NCBI GenBank assembly: GCA_015152525.1
Contig: SUTU01000010.1
Location: forward strand, 30,447-94,446
Source: Cyanobacteria bacterium SIG28
GTDB lineage: Bacteria > Cyanobacteriota > Vampirovibrionia > Gastranaerophilales > Gastranaerophilaceae
Direction of reading: 5' to 3'
Length of the DNA: 64,000 nt
Position 1 is the first letter of the stretch. Each line of letters starts with the position of its first letter. Positions 1-10,941 of the stretch are shown piece after piece. Below the pieces are notes generated by a model. The model did not search any database. It worked only from the letters and a program-made list of their open reading frames with translations, and was not told the DNA's origin. A program made the translations under genes and the position numbers.

Positions 1-2
1 TA

Positions 3-230
3 TTCTAAAACTGCACCCAAAAATTCTTTTTTATCATTTGATATCATTGATGCCGTATCAACAATAGAACTCAAAGTTGATGAAAAAATACTTACAAAAC
101 CCCAATCAGCAGAAAGAACATTTTGTATCCAATATACAACCAATAGCATAAAAAGAAATACTGAACATATTTTTAAAAAATAAATTAAATTTTTTAAATA
201 TGAAAACAATTCTAAAGCCAATTTATGCAT
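3..230 (-). CDS. Partial membrane protein (C-terminus outside window), starts immediately after panC stop
   Basis: Reverse-strand ORF MHKLALELFSYLKNLIYFLKICSVFLFMLLVVYWIQNVLSADWGFVSIF... runs to window edge; ATG at 230 abuts the panC stop (231-233). Confidence 0.6.
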   Translation of the reverse strand, partial: MHKLALELFSYLKNLIYFLKICSVFLFMLLVVYWIQNVLSADWGFVSIFSSTLSSIVDTASMISNDKKEFLGAVLE

Positions 231-1118
231 CTAAAACCCTCCAAAGGTAATATTATCTATAAGTCTTACACCATCAACTTTACAAGCAATAAGTGCGATA
301 GAATTTTCATCTGCTTCTTTTTTCTCTTCCAGACTATCTTTGTCTAATATTTCAAGATAATCTAACTCGTGCTTGTTTGTTAAATATGTATAAGCAGTTT
401 CTTTTAAAGCTTCTACATTTGTAATACCTTTATTATAACACATTTTAATATTATTCAAAATCTGATTTAAAACTAAAGCATCTTTTTTACCTTCTTCTGA
501 TAAATATTTATTTCTGGAACTTAATGCCAGTCCGGATTTTTCCCTTACAATCGGGCATTGAATAATTTGAATAGGAATATTCAAATCTTTAACCATTTTT
601 TTAATAATAATAACTTGTTGTGCATCTTTTTGTCCAAAAAATGCTAAGTCCGGTTGAACAATATTAAATAATTTCATAACTACAGTGCAAACCCCGTCAA
701 AATGACCTACACGAGATTTTCCGCAAAGTTTGTTTACATAGAAAAAAGGAGGACAAACATAGGTTAAAATGTCGTTTGATAAACGTTCAAGTTTAGAATT
801 TTCATTCTCATTTGAATTTGTACCATACATTTCTGCCGGAGTTGGTGCAAAAACAATGTCCACACCTTCTGAGTCGCATAATTTTGTATCAGCATCTAAT
901 GTTCTTGGATATTTATCAAAATCTTCAGATGGACCAAATTGAATTGGGTTTACAAAAACAGAAACAACAACTTTATCGCATTCAGCTTTTGCTTTTTTTA
1001 TAAGGCTTAAATGACCTTCATGTAAAGCACCCATTGTTGGAACTAAACCAACTTTAAGCCCTTCGGTTTTCCATTTTTTTACTTCCGCTCTTACTTCGTC
1101 TATTCTATTTAATAACAT
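231..1118 (-). CDS. panC: Pantothenate synthetase (pantoate--beta-alanine ligase)
   Basis: VGLVPTMGALHEGHLSLIKKA, FVNPIQFGPSEDFDKYPRT, FFGQKDAQQ, SSRNKYLS motifs. Confidence 0.95.
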   Translation of the reverse strand: MLLNRIDEVRAEVKKWKTEGLKVGLVPTMGALHEGHLSLIKKAKAECDKVVVSVFVNPIQFGPSEDFDKYPRTLDADTKLCDSEGVDIVFAPTPAEMYGTNSNENENSKLERLSNDILTYVCPPFFYVNKLCGKSRVGHFDGVCTVVMKLFNIVQPDLAFFGQKDAQQVIIIKKMVKDLNIPIQIIQCPIVREKSGLALSSRNKYLSEEGKKDALVLNQILNNIKMCYNKGITNVEALKETAYTYLTNKHELDYLEILDKDSLEEKKEADENSIALIACKVDGVRLIDNITFGGF

Positions 1119-1164
1119 TAATTACCTCTTCTGATATTGGTTAAAAACAATTCTAAAACATCTA

Positions 1165-1980
1165 TTACAAGTTTTTAACAACTTCTTTAACTAAAGTCTT
1201 AAATCTTTCTTTTGCAATATTAGCAGCATGAATAACATCGTTATGAGATAGTGCAACGGTACTAACACCTGCTGCAGAATTACAAATACAACTAATTCCA
1301 ATTACCTCCATGTCTGCCCACTTAGCAACAATCGCTTCCGGTACGGTGGACATTCCAACAGCATCAGCACCAACAATTCTTGCCATTTTTACTTCTGCAG
1401 GTGTTTCGTAAGAAGGTCCGGTTAATGCCATATAAACACCTTCCTGAGTGTCGATACCTAATTTTGAAGCTGTTTTCTTAACCATTTCTACTAATTTTGG
1501 TGAATAAACTTCACTCATATCAGGAAAACGATTTCCCATAGACTCGTCATTCGGTCCGATTAACGGATTTACATTCATATGGTTAATATGATCAGTAATT
1601 ATCATTAAATCGGAAGGATTGAAAGCAGGATTTACACCACCGGCAGCGTTGGTTAAAATTACGGTTTTAACACCCAATTTTTTCATAACTTTTATAGGGA
1701 AAACAACTTTTTGTATAGGATGCCCTTCATAATAGTGAAAACGACCTTGCATCATTACAACTTTTTTACCGTTAATTTCCGCAAAAACCAAACGGCTTTT
1801 GTGTCCGGAAACCTGTGAAGCTTCAAAGTTAGGGATTTCGCTATACGGAATTGATAATTGACAAAATTCGTCAGCTAATTCGCCTAAGCCGGAACCCAAT
1901 ACAATTCCCACTTCCGGTTCAAAATCACCCAATTCTTTTTGAATTATTTCACGCAAAAAATCAACAGTATTATTTAACAT
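1165..1980 (-). CDS. Purine nucleoside phosphorylase
   Basis: GIVLGSGLGELAD, GRFHYYEGH, TNAAGGVNP, GPSYETPAE, GMSTVPE motifs. Confidence 0.93.
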   Translation of the reverse strand: MLNNTVDFLREIIQKELGDFEPEVGIVLGSGLGELADEFCQLSIPYSEIPNFEASQVSGHKSRLVFAEINGKKVVMMQGRFHYYEGHPIQKVVFPIKVMKKLGVKTVILTNAAGGVNPAFNPSDLMIITDHINHMNVNPLIGPNDESMGNRFPDMSEVYSPKLVEMVKKTASKLGIDTQEGVYMALTGPSYETPAEVKMARIVGADAVGMSTVPEAIVAKWADMEVIGISCICNSAAGVSTVALSHNDVIHAANIAKERFKTLVKEVVKNL

Positions 1981-2197
1981 ATTAATCTCCCGAAACCCAC
2001 TTAATTTTACCCCTTTTATAACATGCGGACAAGCTCGATTGTCAAACTGCCAAACCTTATTTGCCCCTTTGGGTTCTTTGTTAATTATATTATAAATAAA
2101 ATTAAAAATCTATTCTTGCAAAAAAATGTTGTCGTGTTTGATACCTGCTTTCAATACGACTTACAATTATGATTCATCAAATATATAAAATATCAAT

Positions 2198-3988
2198 TTA
2201 TATACTCTTGAATTTAACTAAATCTTGTTTACGCATTCTGATATTTTCAGGTGTAATTTCCACAAGTTCATCTTCTGCAATATATTCAAGACAATCTTCT
2301 AATGACAATTCTTTATGAGCTTGTAAAGTAACCATAACATCGGCTGTTGCACTTCTCATATTTGTCAATTTTTTTGTTTTACAAATATTTACCACAATAT
2401 CTTGAGGTCTGTTACCTTCGCCGATAATCATTCCTCTGTAAACTTTGGTTTTAGGTGTTACAAAGAAAACGCCTCTGTCCTCAAATTGCGCTAATGCGTA
2501 CGGAATTGCTTCACCTTGTTCGTGAGCAAGGATTGAACCGCTTCTTTGTTTAGGAATATCGCCGGCATAAGGTTTGTATTCATCAAAAGTATGATACATA
2601 ATACCTTCACCACGTGTCATACGAATAAACTCTGAACGGAACCCAATCAAACCACGAGCAGGTATAGAGAACTTCATGTTTGTTCTGCCGTTTGCGTTGT
2701 TCATTTCTTGCATTGTAGCTTTTCTGCCTGAAAGTCTGTCTATGCAAGAGCCCGCATATTCTTCAGGAACATCAATAAGCAAGTTTTCATAAGGTTCTTC
2801 AATATTTTCACCTTCACCTTTGAATATAACTTCCGGTTTTGAAACCTGAAACTCATATCCTTCTCGACGCATAGTTTCTATTAAAATCCCTAAGTGTAAT
2901 TCACCACGACCGCTAACTTTGAAACAATCAGTGGAGTCAGTATCTTCAACTCTTAAAGAAACATTTTTTTCTAATTCATCGTAAAGTCTTTTTCTTAACT
3001 GGCGTGATGTAACAAATTTACCTTCTTGTCCGGCAAAAGGACTGTCATTAACAGAAAAATTCATTTGCAAAGTCGGCTCATCAACTTTAATTAAAGGCAA
3101 TGCTTCAATGTTATTTGTATCACAAAGAGTTTCACCTATTTGAATATCAGAAAATCCCGCAATGCCTACAATATCACCAGCTTCTGCAGAGTCAATCTCA
3201 ACACGTCCTAAATCTTTAAATCCGAATAATTTGTTAATTTTACCTCTGCTTACGGCACCATCTGCGTTAATCCATGCAACTTGATCTTGTGATTTAACTG
3301 CCCCGTTAACAATACGTCCAATAACAATTCTTCCTACATATTCATTATAATCAAGTGTTGTTGCTCTGAATTGGAACGGTTTTTGAGAATCACCCGTCGG
3401 TTCTTGAATATTTTCTAAAATACAATCAAGAAGCGGAATCATATCTTTTCTTTCATCATCCAATTCTTTGATTGCAAAACCGTTCAAACTGCTTGCATAC
3501 ATATAAGGAAAATCTATTAAATCTTCTCTGTCAGTAAGTTCTGTAAATAAGTCAAAAACCTTATCTAATGTGCTATCAGGGTCAGCAGCAGGTTTATCAA
3601 TTTTATTTAATACAACAATAATTTTTATACCTAATTCTAAAGCTTTTGATAAAACAAATCTTGTTTGTGGCATAGGACCTTCGGCAGCATCAACGATAAG
3701 TAAAGCGCCGTCAACCATGCCTAATACACGTTCAACTTCGCCACCAAAATCAGCGTGTCCCGGTGTATCAACAACATTAATTTTTACACCTTTATAATCG
3801 ATTGAGATGTTTTTAGAAAGAATTGTAATTCCTCTTTCACGTTCCAAATCGTTACTATCAAGAACACGTTCTTGCATTTGTTGGTTTTCTCTAAAAGCAC
3901 CTGCTTGTTTAAGTAAACAGTCAACCATAGTCGTTTTACCGTGGTCAACGTGTGCTATAATTGCTATATTTCTGATATTTTTTGCCAT
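2198..3988 (-). CDS. typA: Translational GTPase TypA/BipA
   Basis: [45 protein letters not shown]; full-length 596 aa. Confidence 0.97.
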   Translation of the reverse strand: MAKNIRNIAIIAHVDHGKTTMVDCLLKQAGAFRENQQMQERVLDSNDLERERGITILSKNISIDYKGVKINVVDTPGHADFGGEVERVLGMVDGALLIVDAAEGPMPQTRFVLSKALELGIKIIVVLNKIDKPAADPDSTLDKVFDLFTELTDREDLIDFPYMYASSLNGFAIKELDDERKDMIPLLDCILENIQEPTGDSQKPFQFRATTLDYNEYVGRIVIGRIVNGAVKSQDQVAWINADGAVSRGKINKLFGFKDLGRVEIDSAEAGDIVGIAGFSDIQIGETLCDTNNIEALPLIKVDEPTLQMNFSVNDSPFAGQEGKFVTSRQLRKRLYDELEKNVSLRVEDTDSTDCFKVSGRGELHLGILIETMRREGYEFQVSKPEVIFKGEGENIEEPYENLLIDVPEEYAGSCIDRLSGRKATMQEMNNANGRTNMKFSIPARGLIGFRSEFIRMTRGEGIMYHTFDEYKPYAGDIPKQRSGSILAHEQGEAIPYALAQFEDRGVFFVTPKTKVYRGMIIGEGNRPQDIVVNICKTKKLTNMRSATADVMVTLQAHKELSLEDCLEYIAEDELVEITPENIRMRKQDLVKFKSI

Positions 3989-4173
3989 AATATTTTCCGT
4001 TTCTCTAGTGTAAAGTTTACACTTTTATTTTATTGGCTAAAGCTTAGATTGCAAGAGGAAATTTAGTGGGAATTGGTATTATTTGAATTGTAAAAAATGA
4101 AGTAGGCTTATCATTTTAACAGACAAGCCTACCATTTTTAGTATAAGAGTGTGGTTGATAAATTTTATACTTA

Positions 4174-5427
4174 TTAAGCAGCATTCATTAAGTTATTTGT
4201 TTTACTTGCAGGTGAGCCTTTAAGTTTCTTCGCTTCTTCTAAGTATTTAACTTGGAATGCATATTTTTTCAAATCAGTATCACTAACTTTATTCTTTTCA
4301 ATAACTTCACCGAATATTTTTTGAGCTTCTTTACAAATCAATTCGATTTCACCATTTGCATAACCTTCTTTTTTAAGTGTTTCAGCAAATTTAATAACAT
4401 CTTTTGATTTGAAGAATTTATCCGGATCAATAGCACCAATGTCTTTTAAATACATTTTCATTAATGCAAGGTTTTGTTTTTCATCAGGTAATGGAACTTC
4501 AACGTGATTATTAAATCTTCTTAATGCAATAGGGTCAACAATACCGTTTTTAGGGTGATAGTTTGAAGTCGCAATAATTGTAACGTTTTTACATTCTTTT
4601 CTTACTTTATCAAGACCTGTTAACACAGCAGCTCTTGTTTTTGCAGCTTCTTCTGCACCGTTTGCAGCATTATCATTAACTTTTCTTAGTACAGCGTCTA
4701 TTTCATCAATACAAACAACGATATCTCTGTCTTTATGTTTAGCAGATTTTTCAACAATTTTGTCAAAGAAGTCTGTAATTTTCATACTTGCCGCATCTTT
4801 AAACGGTGAACCTAAATCAGGATATTTTATACAAGCAAATAATGCACCTTTTTCTTGAGCAAATTGTTCTGCCGCATAAGATTTACCTGTACCGCCATGA
4901 CCATATAAGTAAATAATTTCCGCACCATCTTTTACACCTGTCCAACTGCGTGCCTCATCAGACAATTTAGATTTAGAAATAATTTTATTTAATGAATCTT
5001 TTAATGCCGGTGAAGTTGTATCAGAATTAAGTGATGCTACAGCATCGGTGCCTTTTAAATCTTTCCATTTAAGTGCTGTAGTAGTCATATTTGATAAAGT
5101 TTTATCACCTTTACCTGTTAAACTTAAGATTAAGGTTGCAATAATTGCAAGTCCTGCACCAATAGATACGCCTAAACCGATTTTTTGCCAACGCTCTTGC
5201 TTTTTTTGTTTGGCTTTTTGTTCTTCCAACATTTTTTGCATTTGTATTTGAGGATCAAACATCGGCGGCTGAGTATAAACAGGCGGACGTCTGTTTTCTC
5301 GTCTTACAAATTGATCGTTTCTGTCAGCTTTAAAATTAACACTTCGCATATTGTTTTGTGGTAATTTTTTTACAATTTCCGGTTGAGGTGCTGAAATAGT
5401 TGTACCAACTGGCTGTAAATTGTTCAT
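4174..5427 (-). CDS. AAA+ ATPase with N-terminal tail and TM segment
   Basis: Walker A GHGGTGKS, Walker B VVCIDEIDAV, ATSNYHPKNGIVDPIALRRFNN sensor; hydrophobic IGLGVSIGAGLAIIATLILSL. Confidence 0.85.
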   Translation of the reverse strand: MNNLQPVGTTISAPQPEIVKKLPQNNMRSVNFKADRNDQFVRRENRRPPVYTQPPMFDPQIQMQKMLEEQKAKQKKQERWQKIGLGVSIGAGLAIIATLILSLTGKGDKTLSNMTTTALKWKDLKGTDAVASLNSDTTSPALKDSLNKIISKSKLSDEARSWTGVKDGAEIIYLYGHGGTGKSYAAEQFAQEKGALFACIKYPDLGSPFKDAASMKITDFFDKIVEKSAKHKDRDIVVCIDEIDAVLRKVNDNAANGAEEAAKTRAAVLTGLDKVRKECKNVTIIATSNYHPKNGIVDPIALRRFNNHVEVPLPDEKQNLALMKMYLKDIGAIDPDKFFKSKDVIKFAETLKKEGYANGEIELICKEAQKIFGEVIEKNKVSDTDLKKYAFQVKYLEEAKKLKGSPASKTNNLMNAA

Positions 5428-5502
5428 AATAACACATTCCTATACTTTAAATACACACTTCTATCATGTATAAAACAATTAGCTCTCTAAAATTGACTTT
5501 TT

Positions 5503-5562
5503 TGTAAAGATTTGTAAAATTTTTTTTAAAAAAACTAAAGATTTTCTAAAAAAAGCCGATAA
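5503..5562 (+). promoter_or_regulatory. Sigma-28-like promoter P1 with two upstream TGTAAA boxes
   Basis: TGTAAA at 5503 and 5513; TAAAGATT 5536-5543; 11-nt spacer; GCCGATAA 5555-5562; ATG 5597. Confidence 0.8.
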
Positions 5563-5596
5563 CAATAATATAAAGGAGCAAATAGGACTAGGAAAA

Positions 5597-6571
5597 ATGG
5601 GATTAGCAGCAGCACAAGTACATTTTCTTATGTTAACACAGCGCAAAGCCGACTGTGAACTTGATATTTCTCTGGCTAACAATCAAAAATTGTCGTTAGC
5701 GAGGGAGATGACGCAGCTTTCTCAAGAATATTCAAGCAGGCTTAATGCAAAAGAGCTTGCTTATTATAGTAAAGGTCAATATAAATCTATTAATTATAGC
5801 TATTTAATGGGGTATGGTAGTAATTCGGATGCTATTATTAATGGTTCAGCTCCTCTAAAACAAGAAAATTCAATGATTTTAACTGATTATAAAGGTCAGG
5901 CTGTTCTTAGCTCTGATTACGCTCGTGCAATTGAATCTGCAACAGGTGTATCTGCAGATGCTTATGGTCGTGGCGGCACATTTTCAACTGACAAAATTCC
6001 GGAAATACTTGCTTCTTTATTTATACAATTTAGTGCTGATCAGTTCCGTGAAGTTATTAACGGCGGTGATGCAACTAAAACTATTAACAGTGAAACAAAA
6101 AATACTATGACCGGTGAAACGACCGGTTCGAGTACTATGGAAGTTAGTTTTACTTCAGCTATACAAAAAATTATTGATTTTTATGTTCCTATTTTTTCTG
6201 CTGCTGCTACAAATGGTTGGACAACTGAATACAACGAACAAATAAAAAATAATGAAGATTACATTAGTGATGCAATTATATCCGGTTCGTTGCAACTAGC
6301 TACTGTTGGACCTAACGGTCAATATGAAGAAGATACTTCCTTAAGATTTTACACTCAAGCAGGTTATATTGAAACCATCACTGATGGTGAAGCTAACGAG
6401 GAATTAGCAGCTTGGTATAACGCAGAGAAAGCAAGAGTTAACGAAAAAGAAAACTTACTGGATATTCATATCAGCGAATTATCGACTGAACTTGAAGTTA
6501 TACAAACAGAAATGCAATCTGTTCAATCATTTATAGATGATGCAATCAGTAATATGAGTTGGGGCGCTTAA
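5597..6571 (+). CDS. Uncharacterised lineage-type protein (MGLAAAQ..L.LTQRKADCE.. N-terminus, coiled coil C-term)
   Basis: 324-aa ORF with RBS aaaggag, sigma-28-like promoter upstream, terminator downstream. Confidence 0.85.
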   Translation: MGLAAAQVHFLMLTQRKADCELDISLANNQKLSLAREMTQLSQEYSSRLNAKELAYYSKGQYKSINYSYLMGYGSNSDAIINGSAPLKQENSMILTDYKGQAVLSSDYARAIESATGVSADAYGRGGTFSTDKIPEILASLFIQFSADQFREVINGGDATKTINSETKNTMTGETTGSSTMEVSFTSAIQKIIDFYVPIFSAAATNGWTTEYNEQIKNNEDYISDAIISGSLQLATVGPNGQYEEDTSLRFYTQAGYIETITDGEANEELAAWYNAEKARVNEKENLLDIHISELSTELEVIQTEMQSVQSFIDDAISNMSWGA

Positions 6572-6603
6572 GCCATTAGTTAAAAGTTTTACCAACTCAA
6601 ACT

Positions 6604-6633
6604 AAAAAGTCGGTTTGTAAAAACCGACTTTTT
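6604..6633. terminator. Rho-independent terminator (bidirectional)
   Basis: aaaaagtcggtttgtaaaaaccgacttttt. Confidence 0.8.
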
Positions 6634-6649
6634 AGTATTTAACCACTTT

Positions 6650-8428
6650 TTATATATTTTTGTTTACAGTGCTTTTGATGTGTAATTCTCTCAACTGTTG
6701 TAATGAAGCTTCACCCGGAGCATCTGACATTAAGCACTTAGCACTTGCGTTTTTAGGGAATGCAATTACATCACGAATTGATTCTGTTCTGCATAATAGT
6801 GCTACTAATCTGTCCAAACCGATTGCTAAACCGGCATGAGGTGGTGTACCGTATTGTAAAGCATTCACCATAAATCCGAATTTTTCAACAGCTTCTTCTT
6901 CAGTTAAGCCTAAAGCTTTGAAAATTTTCTTTTGAACTTCTGATGAGTGAATTCTAACAGAACCACCGCCTAATTCGGTGCCGTTGTAAACGATATCGTA
7001 AGCAATTGATTTGATATTGCCTAAATCACCACTATCCAATTTATCAACATCTTCCAAGTTTGGTGAAGTGAACGGATGGTGCATTGCCATATATCTACCT
7101 TCTTCTTCTGAATATTCAAACATAGGGAAGTCAACAACCCAAAGAAGATTGTGTTTATTTTCATCGATTAAGTTCAATGACTTACCGAAGTGTAATCTTA
7201 ATCTGCCCATAATGTCATAAACAGCTTTTGGTTTATCAGCTACAAAGAATATAATATCTCCGGCAACTGCTTGCGCTCTATCTTGAATAGCTTTTGCTTG
7301 TTCTTCAGTAACGAATTTAAGAACAGGAGATTTAGCTGTTCCGTCTTCGTTGTAGATAATGTTAGCCAAAGCTTTTGCGCCAAATGAAACGGCAAGTTTT
7401 GTAATATCATCAATATCTTTTCTGCTGTAACTTGCGCCACCAGGAATTCTGATACCACGTACAATACCACCGTTTTGAAGTGTTTTCTTAACAATTTCAA
7501 ATTCTGATTCTAAGATGATATCGCCTAAATCAAACAATTCTAAGCCAAATCTTGTATCAGGCTTATCTGAACCGTATCTGTCCATTGCTTCTTGCCAAGG
7601 CATTTGGATAAACGGTGGTTTGATTTCAACACCTGCAGCTTTGAATGCGTCTACAAGCAATCCTTCAACAGTTTCAATTACGTCTTGTTGTTCAACAAAA
7701 GATAATTCCATATCTATTTGTGTAAATTCAGGTTGTCTGTCAGCTCTTAAATCCTCATCTCTGAAACATTTTGCTATTTGATAATATCTTTCAATACCGC
7801 CAACCATCAACAATTGTTTGAAGATTTGTGGTGATTGAGGAAGTGCAAAGAATTTACCTTCTTGAACACGAGAAGGAACTAAATAATCTCTTGCACCTTC
7901 AGGAGTTGTTTTAATAAGAATTGGAGTTTCAACTTCCAAGAAACCTTGTCCGTTCAAATAATTTCTAACTGCTTGGCAAATATTATGTCTTGTAGTTAGG
8001 TTATGAAGCATTTTTTCGTTTCTGATATCAAGATAACGATATTTTAAACGAACATCTTCTGATACAGATTCGTCGCCTAAAACGAAAGGTAAAACTTTTG
8101 ATTCAGAAAGAATTTCTACAGAAGTTGGATACATTTCAACTTGTCCTGTTGGATATTTATCATTATAAGTTTCTTCAGGTCGTCTTGTAACTTTACCTTT
8201 TACGGTAATAACGTATTCTGAACGAACTTTTTCAACAGCTTTGTGAACCTCAGGGTTAACTTGAGGGTTAGCAACGATTTGGAAAAAACCGCTTCTATCA
8301 CGTAATTCTATAAACAAAATACCGCCCAAATCTCTAACAGTTGAAACCCAGCCGGATAGTGTAACTTCTTCATTTACATTGCTTAAATTTAATTCACCGC
8401 AATTGTGAGTTTTTAATCTAGTTTTCAA
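6650..8428 (-). CDS. aspS: Aspartyl-tRNA synthetase
   Basis: FIELRDRSGFFQIV, FLEVETPILIKTTPEGARDYLVPSR, FRDEDLRADRQPEFTQID, GLAIGLDRL. Confidence 0.97.
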   Translation of the reverse strand: MKTRLKTHNCGELNLSNVNEEVTLSGWVSTVRDLGGILFIELRDRSGFFQIVANPQVNPEVHKAVEKVRSEYVITVKGKVTRRPEETYNDKYPTGQVEMYPTSVEILSESKVLPFVLGDESVSEDVRLKYRYLDIRNEKMLHNLTTRHNICQAVRNYLNGQGFLEVETPILIKTTPEGARDYLVPSRVQEGKFFALPQSPQIFKQLLMVGGIERYYQIAKCFRDEDLRADRQPEFTQIDMELSFVEQQDVIETVEGLLVDAFKAAGVEIKPPFIQMPWQEAMDRYGSDKPDTRFGLELFDLGDIILESEFEIVKKTLQNGGIVRGIRIPGGASYSRKDIDDITKLAVSFGAKALANIIYNEDGTAKSPVLKFVTEEQAKAIQDRAQAVAGDIIFFVADKPKAVYDIMGRLRLHFGKSLNLIDENKHNLLWVVDFPMFEYSEEEGRYMAMHHPFTSPNLEDVDKLDSGDLGNIKSIAYDIVYNGTELGGGSVRIHSSEVQKKIFKALGLTEEEAVEKFGFMVNALQYGTPPHAGLAIGLDRLVALLCRTESIRDVIAFPKNASAKCLMSDAPGEASLQQLRELHIKSTVNKNI

Positions 8429-8612
8429 TTCTTAATCTCCTTGTAAAAACTTATGTTTCGCCTAAAAATCGTAACAAAAAAAGGGGAAAATGTAAAGTTA
8501 TTTTATAATATTTACTTAACATTTTATTATCAGAAAAATATTGTACAATTTAATAACTTTTATCTTTTTGTACTTGTCCTTTTTTTCTTCTTTATTTGCG
8601 AGCCAAAGAAGC

Positions 8613-8672
8613 GTAGGGTGGGAAATGTGAATAAATGTGGTATTTGAATATGATATAAAATTCATTCCCACC
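8613..8672. repeat. REPIN-like palindromic element (GTAGGGTGGGAAAT...ATTCATTCCCACC)
   Basis: Inverted copy of the element at 26542-26601 next to the RAYT fragment. Confidence 0.7.
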
Positions 8673-8895
8673 TCAAAAGAAGAAAAGACGCAATTGTTTT
8701 CTACATCCTCACTTTGTTAGGCTGTTTTTCTTTTTGGATTTCATCCAATCTTTTATTCTTTTAACCAGCATAAATGACATACAAGTTCATCCCACATACC
8801 GAGCCTATTGTAGTGAGTATTTGCTGTTTTCGAAATTGGCGTTAAGAAATTTTACTGTTTGAGTGCGATAGCACGAGTTTAAAATATAATCTTAC

Positions 8896-10884
8896 TTAAT
8901 CATTCAGCATTTCTCGAAGTTTTTTTAGTTGATCACGAATTTCTGCAGCACGTTCAAAATCAAGAACTTTAGCGGCCTTATGCATGTCTTTTTCGAGTTT
9001 TGTAATAAGTTTTGGCAAATCTTTTTTGTCAATTCCGAGTTCAACCATTTCTTCTGCAACAATATCTTCAAAGTTTCTATAGCTTTCAACAAGTGATAGC
9101 AAATTATTTTCAATTGGTTTTTTAATCGTTTGAGGAATAATGCCGTATTTTTTATTATGCTCAAGTTGGATTTCTCGACGTCTGTTAGTTTCATCAATTG
9201 CTCTTTGCATAGAGTCGGTAATTTTATCAGCATACATAATAACTTCACCGCACGAATTACGTGCAGCACGACCGATAGTTTGAATTAAGCTCGTATCTGA
9301 GCGTAAAAAACCTTCTTTATCAGCATCCATAATTGCAACTAAAGAAACTTCAGGAATATCTAAACCTTCTCTTAATAAGTTAACCCCGATAAGAACGTCA
9401 AATTCACCCAGACGTAAATCCCTTAAGATTTCGACTCTCTCAATAGATTTTACACCGCTGTGTAAATACCGAACTTTTATTCCGTCTTGTAAGAAATAAT
9501 CCGTCAAATCTTCAGCCATTCTTTTTGTTAAAGTTGTTATTAAAACTCGTTCATTTTTTTCTGCACGCTTTGCAATTTCCACTTTTAAATCAGAAATTTG
9601 AGTTTCAATAGGTCTGATATGAATTTTAGGGTCAACCAAACCTGTCGGACGAATAATTTGTTCAACAAGTCTTTGAGAAGTCTTAAGTTCAAATTCTGCA
9701 GGAGTTGCTGAAATATAAATCTTTTGACCGACTTTATCAAAAAATTCTTTGCTTTTTAAAGGTCTGTTATCCTTAGCACAAGGCAATCTAAACCCATAAT
9801 CTATAAGTGTTTTTTTTCTCGATGCATCACCATGATACATTCCGTTTAGTTGTGGAATAGTTACGTGCGATTCATCAATAACAGTCAGAAATTCACCTTG
9901 AAAATAGTCTAATAAAGTTGCCGGCGGACTGCCTGCAGGACGACGTTCAATAATTCTTGAATAGTTTTCAATACCTGAACAGTAGCCCATTTCTTTAATC
10001 ATTTCAATATCATATTTTACACGTTGTTGAAGTCTTTGTGATTCAAGAATTTTATTATCGTTTTCAAGCTCCACTACTCGGTTTGCTAATTCTTGACGAA
10101 TCAAGGAAATAGTTTCTTCTTCATTTTCGTCATATGCAATATAGTGAACTGCCGGATAAATCATTACAGATTCGGGCACATCAATAATTTCGCCTGTCAA
10201 ATGATCAATTTTTACAATTTTTTCAATTTCATCTCCAAAGAAATAAATTCTTGTTATGATTTTTTCATAAGCCGGCATGATTTCTAATATGTCGCCACGT
10301 GCTCTAAAAGTAGAACGTTCTAATTCAACATCATTTCTTGTATATTGGGTCATAACGAGATGTTTAATTAGTTCGCCTCGTTCCAGTTCCATACCGACTT
10401 TTAGTTGGATTGTACCTTTAAAATAGCTTTCCGGTAACCCTAAACCGTAAATACAACTGACTGATGCAATGATTATTACATCATTTCTTTCGTATAAACT
10501 TCGTGTAGTATTATGTCTTAATCGGTCAATCTCTTCATTAATGCTTGCAGATTTTTCAATATATGTATCAGTGCGTGGAATGTATGCTTCCGGTTGGTAA
10601 TAGTCGTAATATGAAATAAAATATTCCACGGCATTGTTTGGGAAAAGTTCTTTAAACTCGTTATAAAGTTGCGCTGCAAGGGTTTTGTTATGCGCAATTA
10701 TCAATGTGGGCTTTTGAACCTGCTCAATTACGTTTGCAATCGTAAAAGTTTTACCCGAACCGGTAATTCCAAGTAGTGTTTGGGTATCTTCACCGGCATT
10801 AACACCGTCAACAAGCTCTTTTATAGCCTTTGGTTGATCGCCCGCCGGTTTATATTTTGATGAAATCTGAAATTTATTTCCCAT
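8896..10884 (-). CDS. uvrB: Excinuclease ABC subunit B
   Basis: [38 protein letters not shown]; start placed at internal MGNKFQ rather than the track start 10899. Confidence 0.97.
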   Translation of the reverse strand: MGNKFQISSKYKPAGDQPKAIKELVDGVNAGEDTQTLLGITGSGKTFTIANVIEQVQKPTLIIAHNKTLAAQLYNEFKELFPNNAVEYFISYYDYYQPEAYIPRTDTYIEKSASINEEIDRLRHNTTRSLYERNDVIIIASVSCIYGLGLPESYFKGTIQLKVGMELERGELIKHLVMTQYTRNDVELERSTFRARGDILEIMPAYEKIITRIYFFGDEIEKIVKIDHLTGEIIDVPESVMIYPAVHYIAYDENEEETISLIRQELANRVVELENDNKILESQRLQQRVKYDIEMIKEMGYCSGIENYSRIIERRPAGSPPATLLDYFQGEFLTVIDESHVTIPQLNGMYHGDASRKKTLIDYGFRLPCAKDNRPLKSKEFFDKVGQKIYISATPAEFELKTSQRLVEQIIRPTGLVDPKIHIRPIETQISDLKVEIAKRAEKNERVLITTLTKRMAEDLTDYFLQDGIKVRYLHSGVKSIERVEILRDLRLGEFDVLIGVNLLREGLDIPEVSLVAIMDADKEGFLRSDTSLIQTIGRAARNSCGEVIMYADKITDSMQRAIDETNRRREIQLEHNKKYGIIPQTIKKPIENNLLSLVESYRNFEDIVAEEMVELGIDKKDLPKLITKLEKDMHKAAKVLDFERAAEIRDQLKKLREMLND

Positions 10885-10941
10885 AATACGATTATACACT
10901 ATTTAAGTTAACGAATAAAATTTGTAGAAGTTAAACAAGAA

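Noticed and set aside
5479-5682. ORF on minus strand
   Set aside because: Covers promoter P1 and the start of 5597..6571 antisense; low-complexity Phe/Lys/Leu translation.
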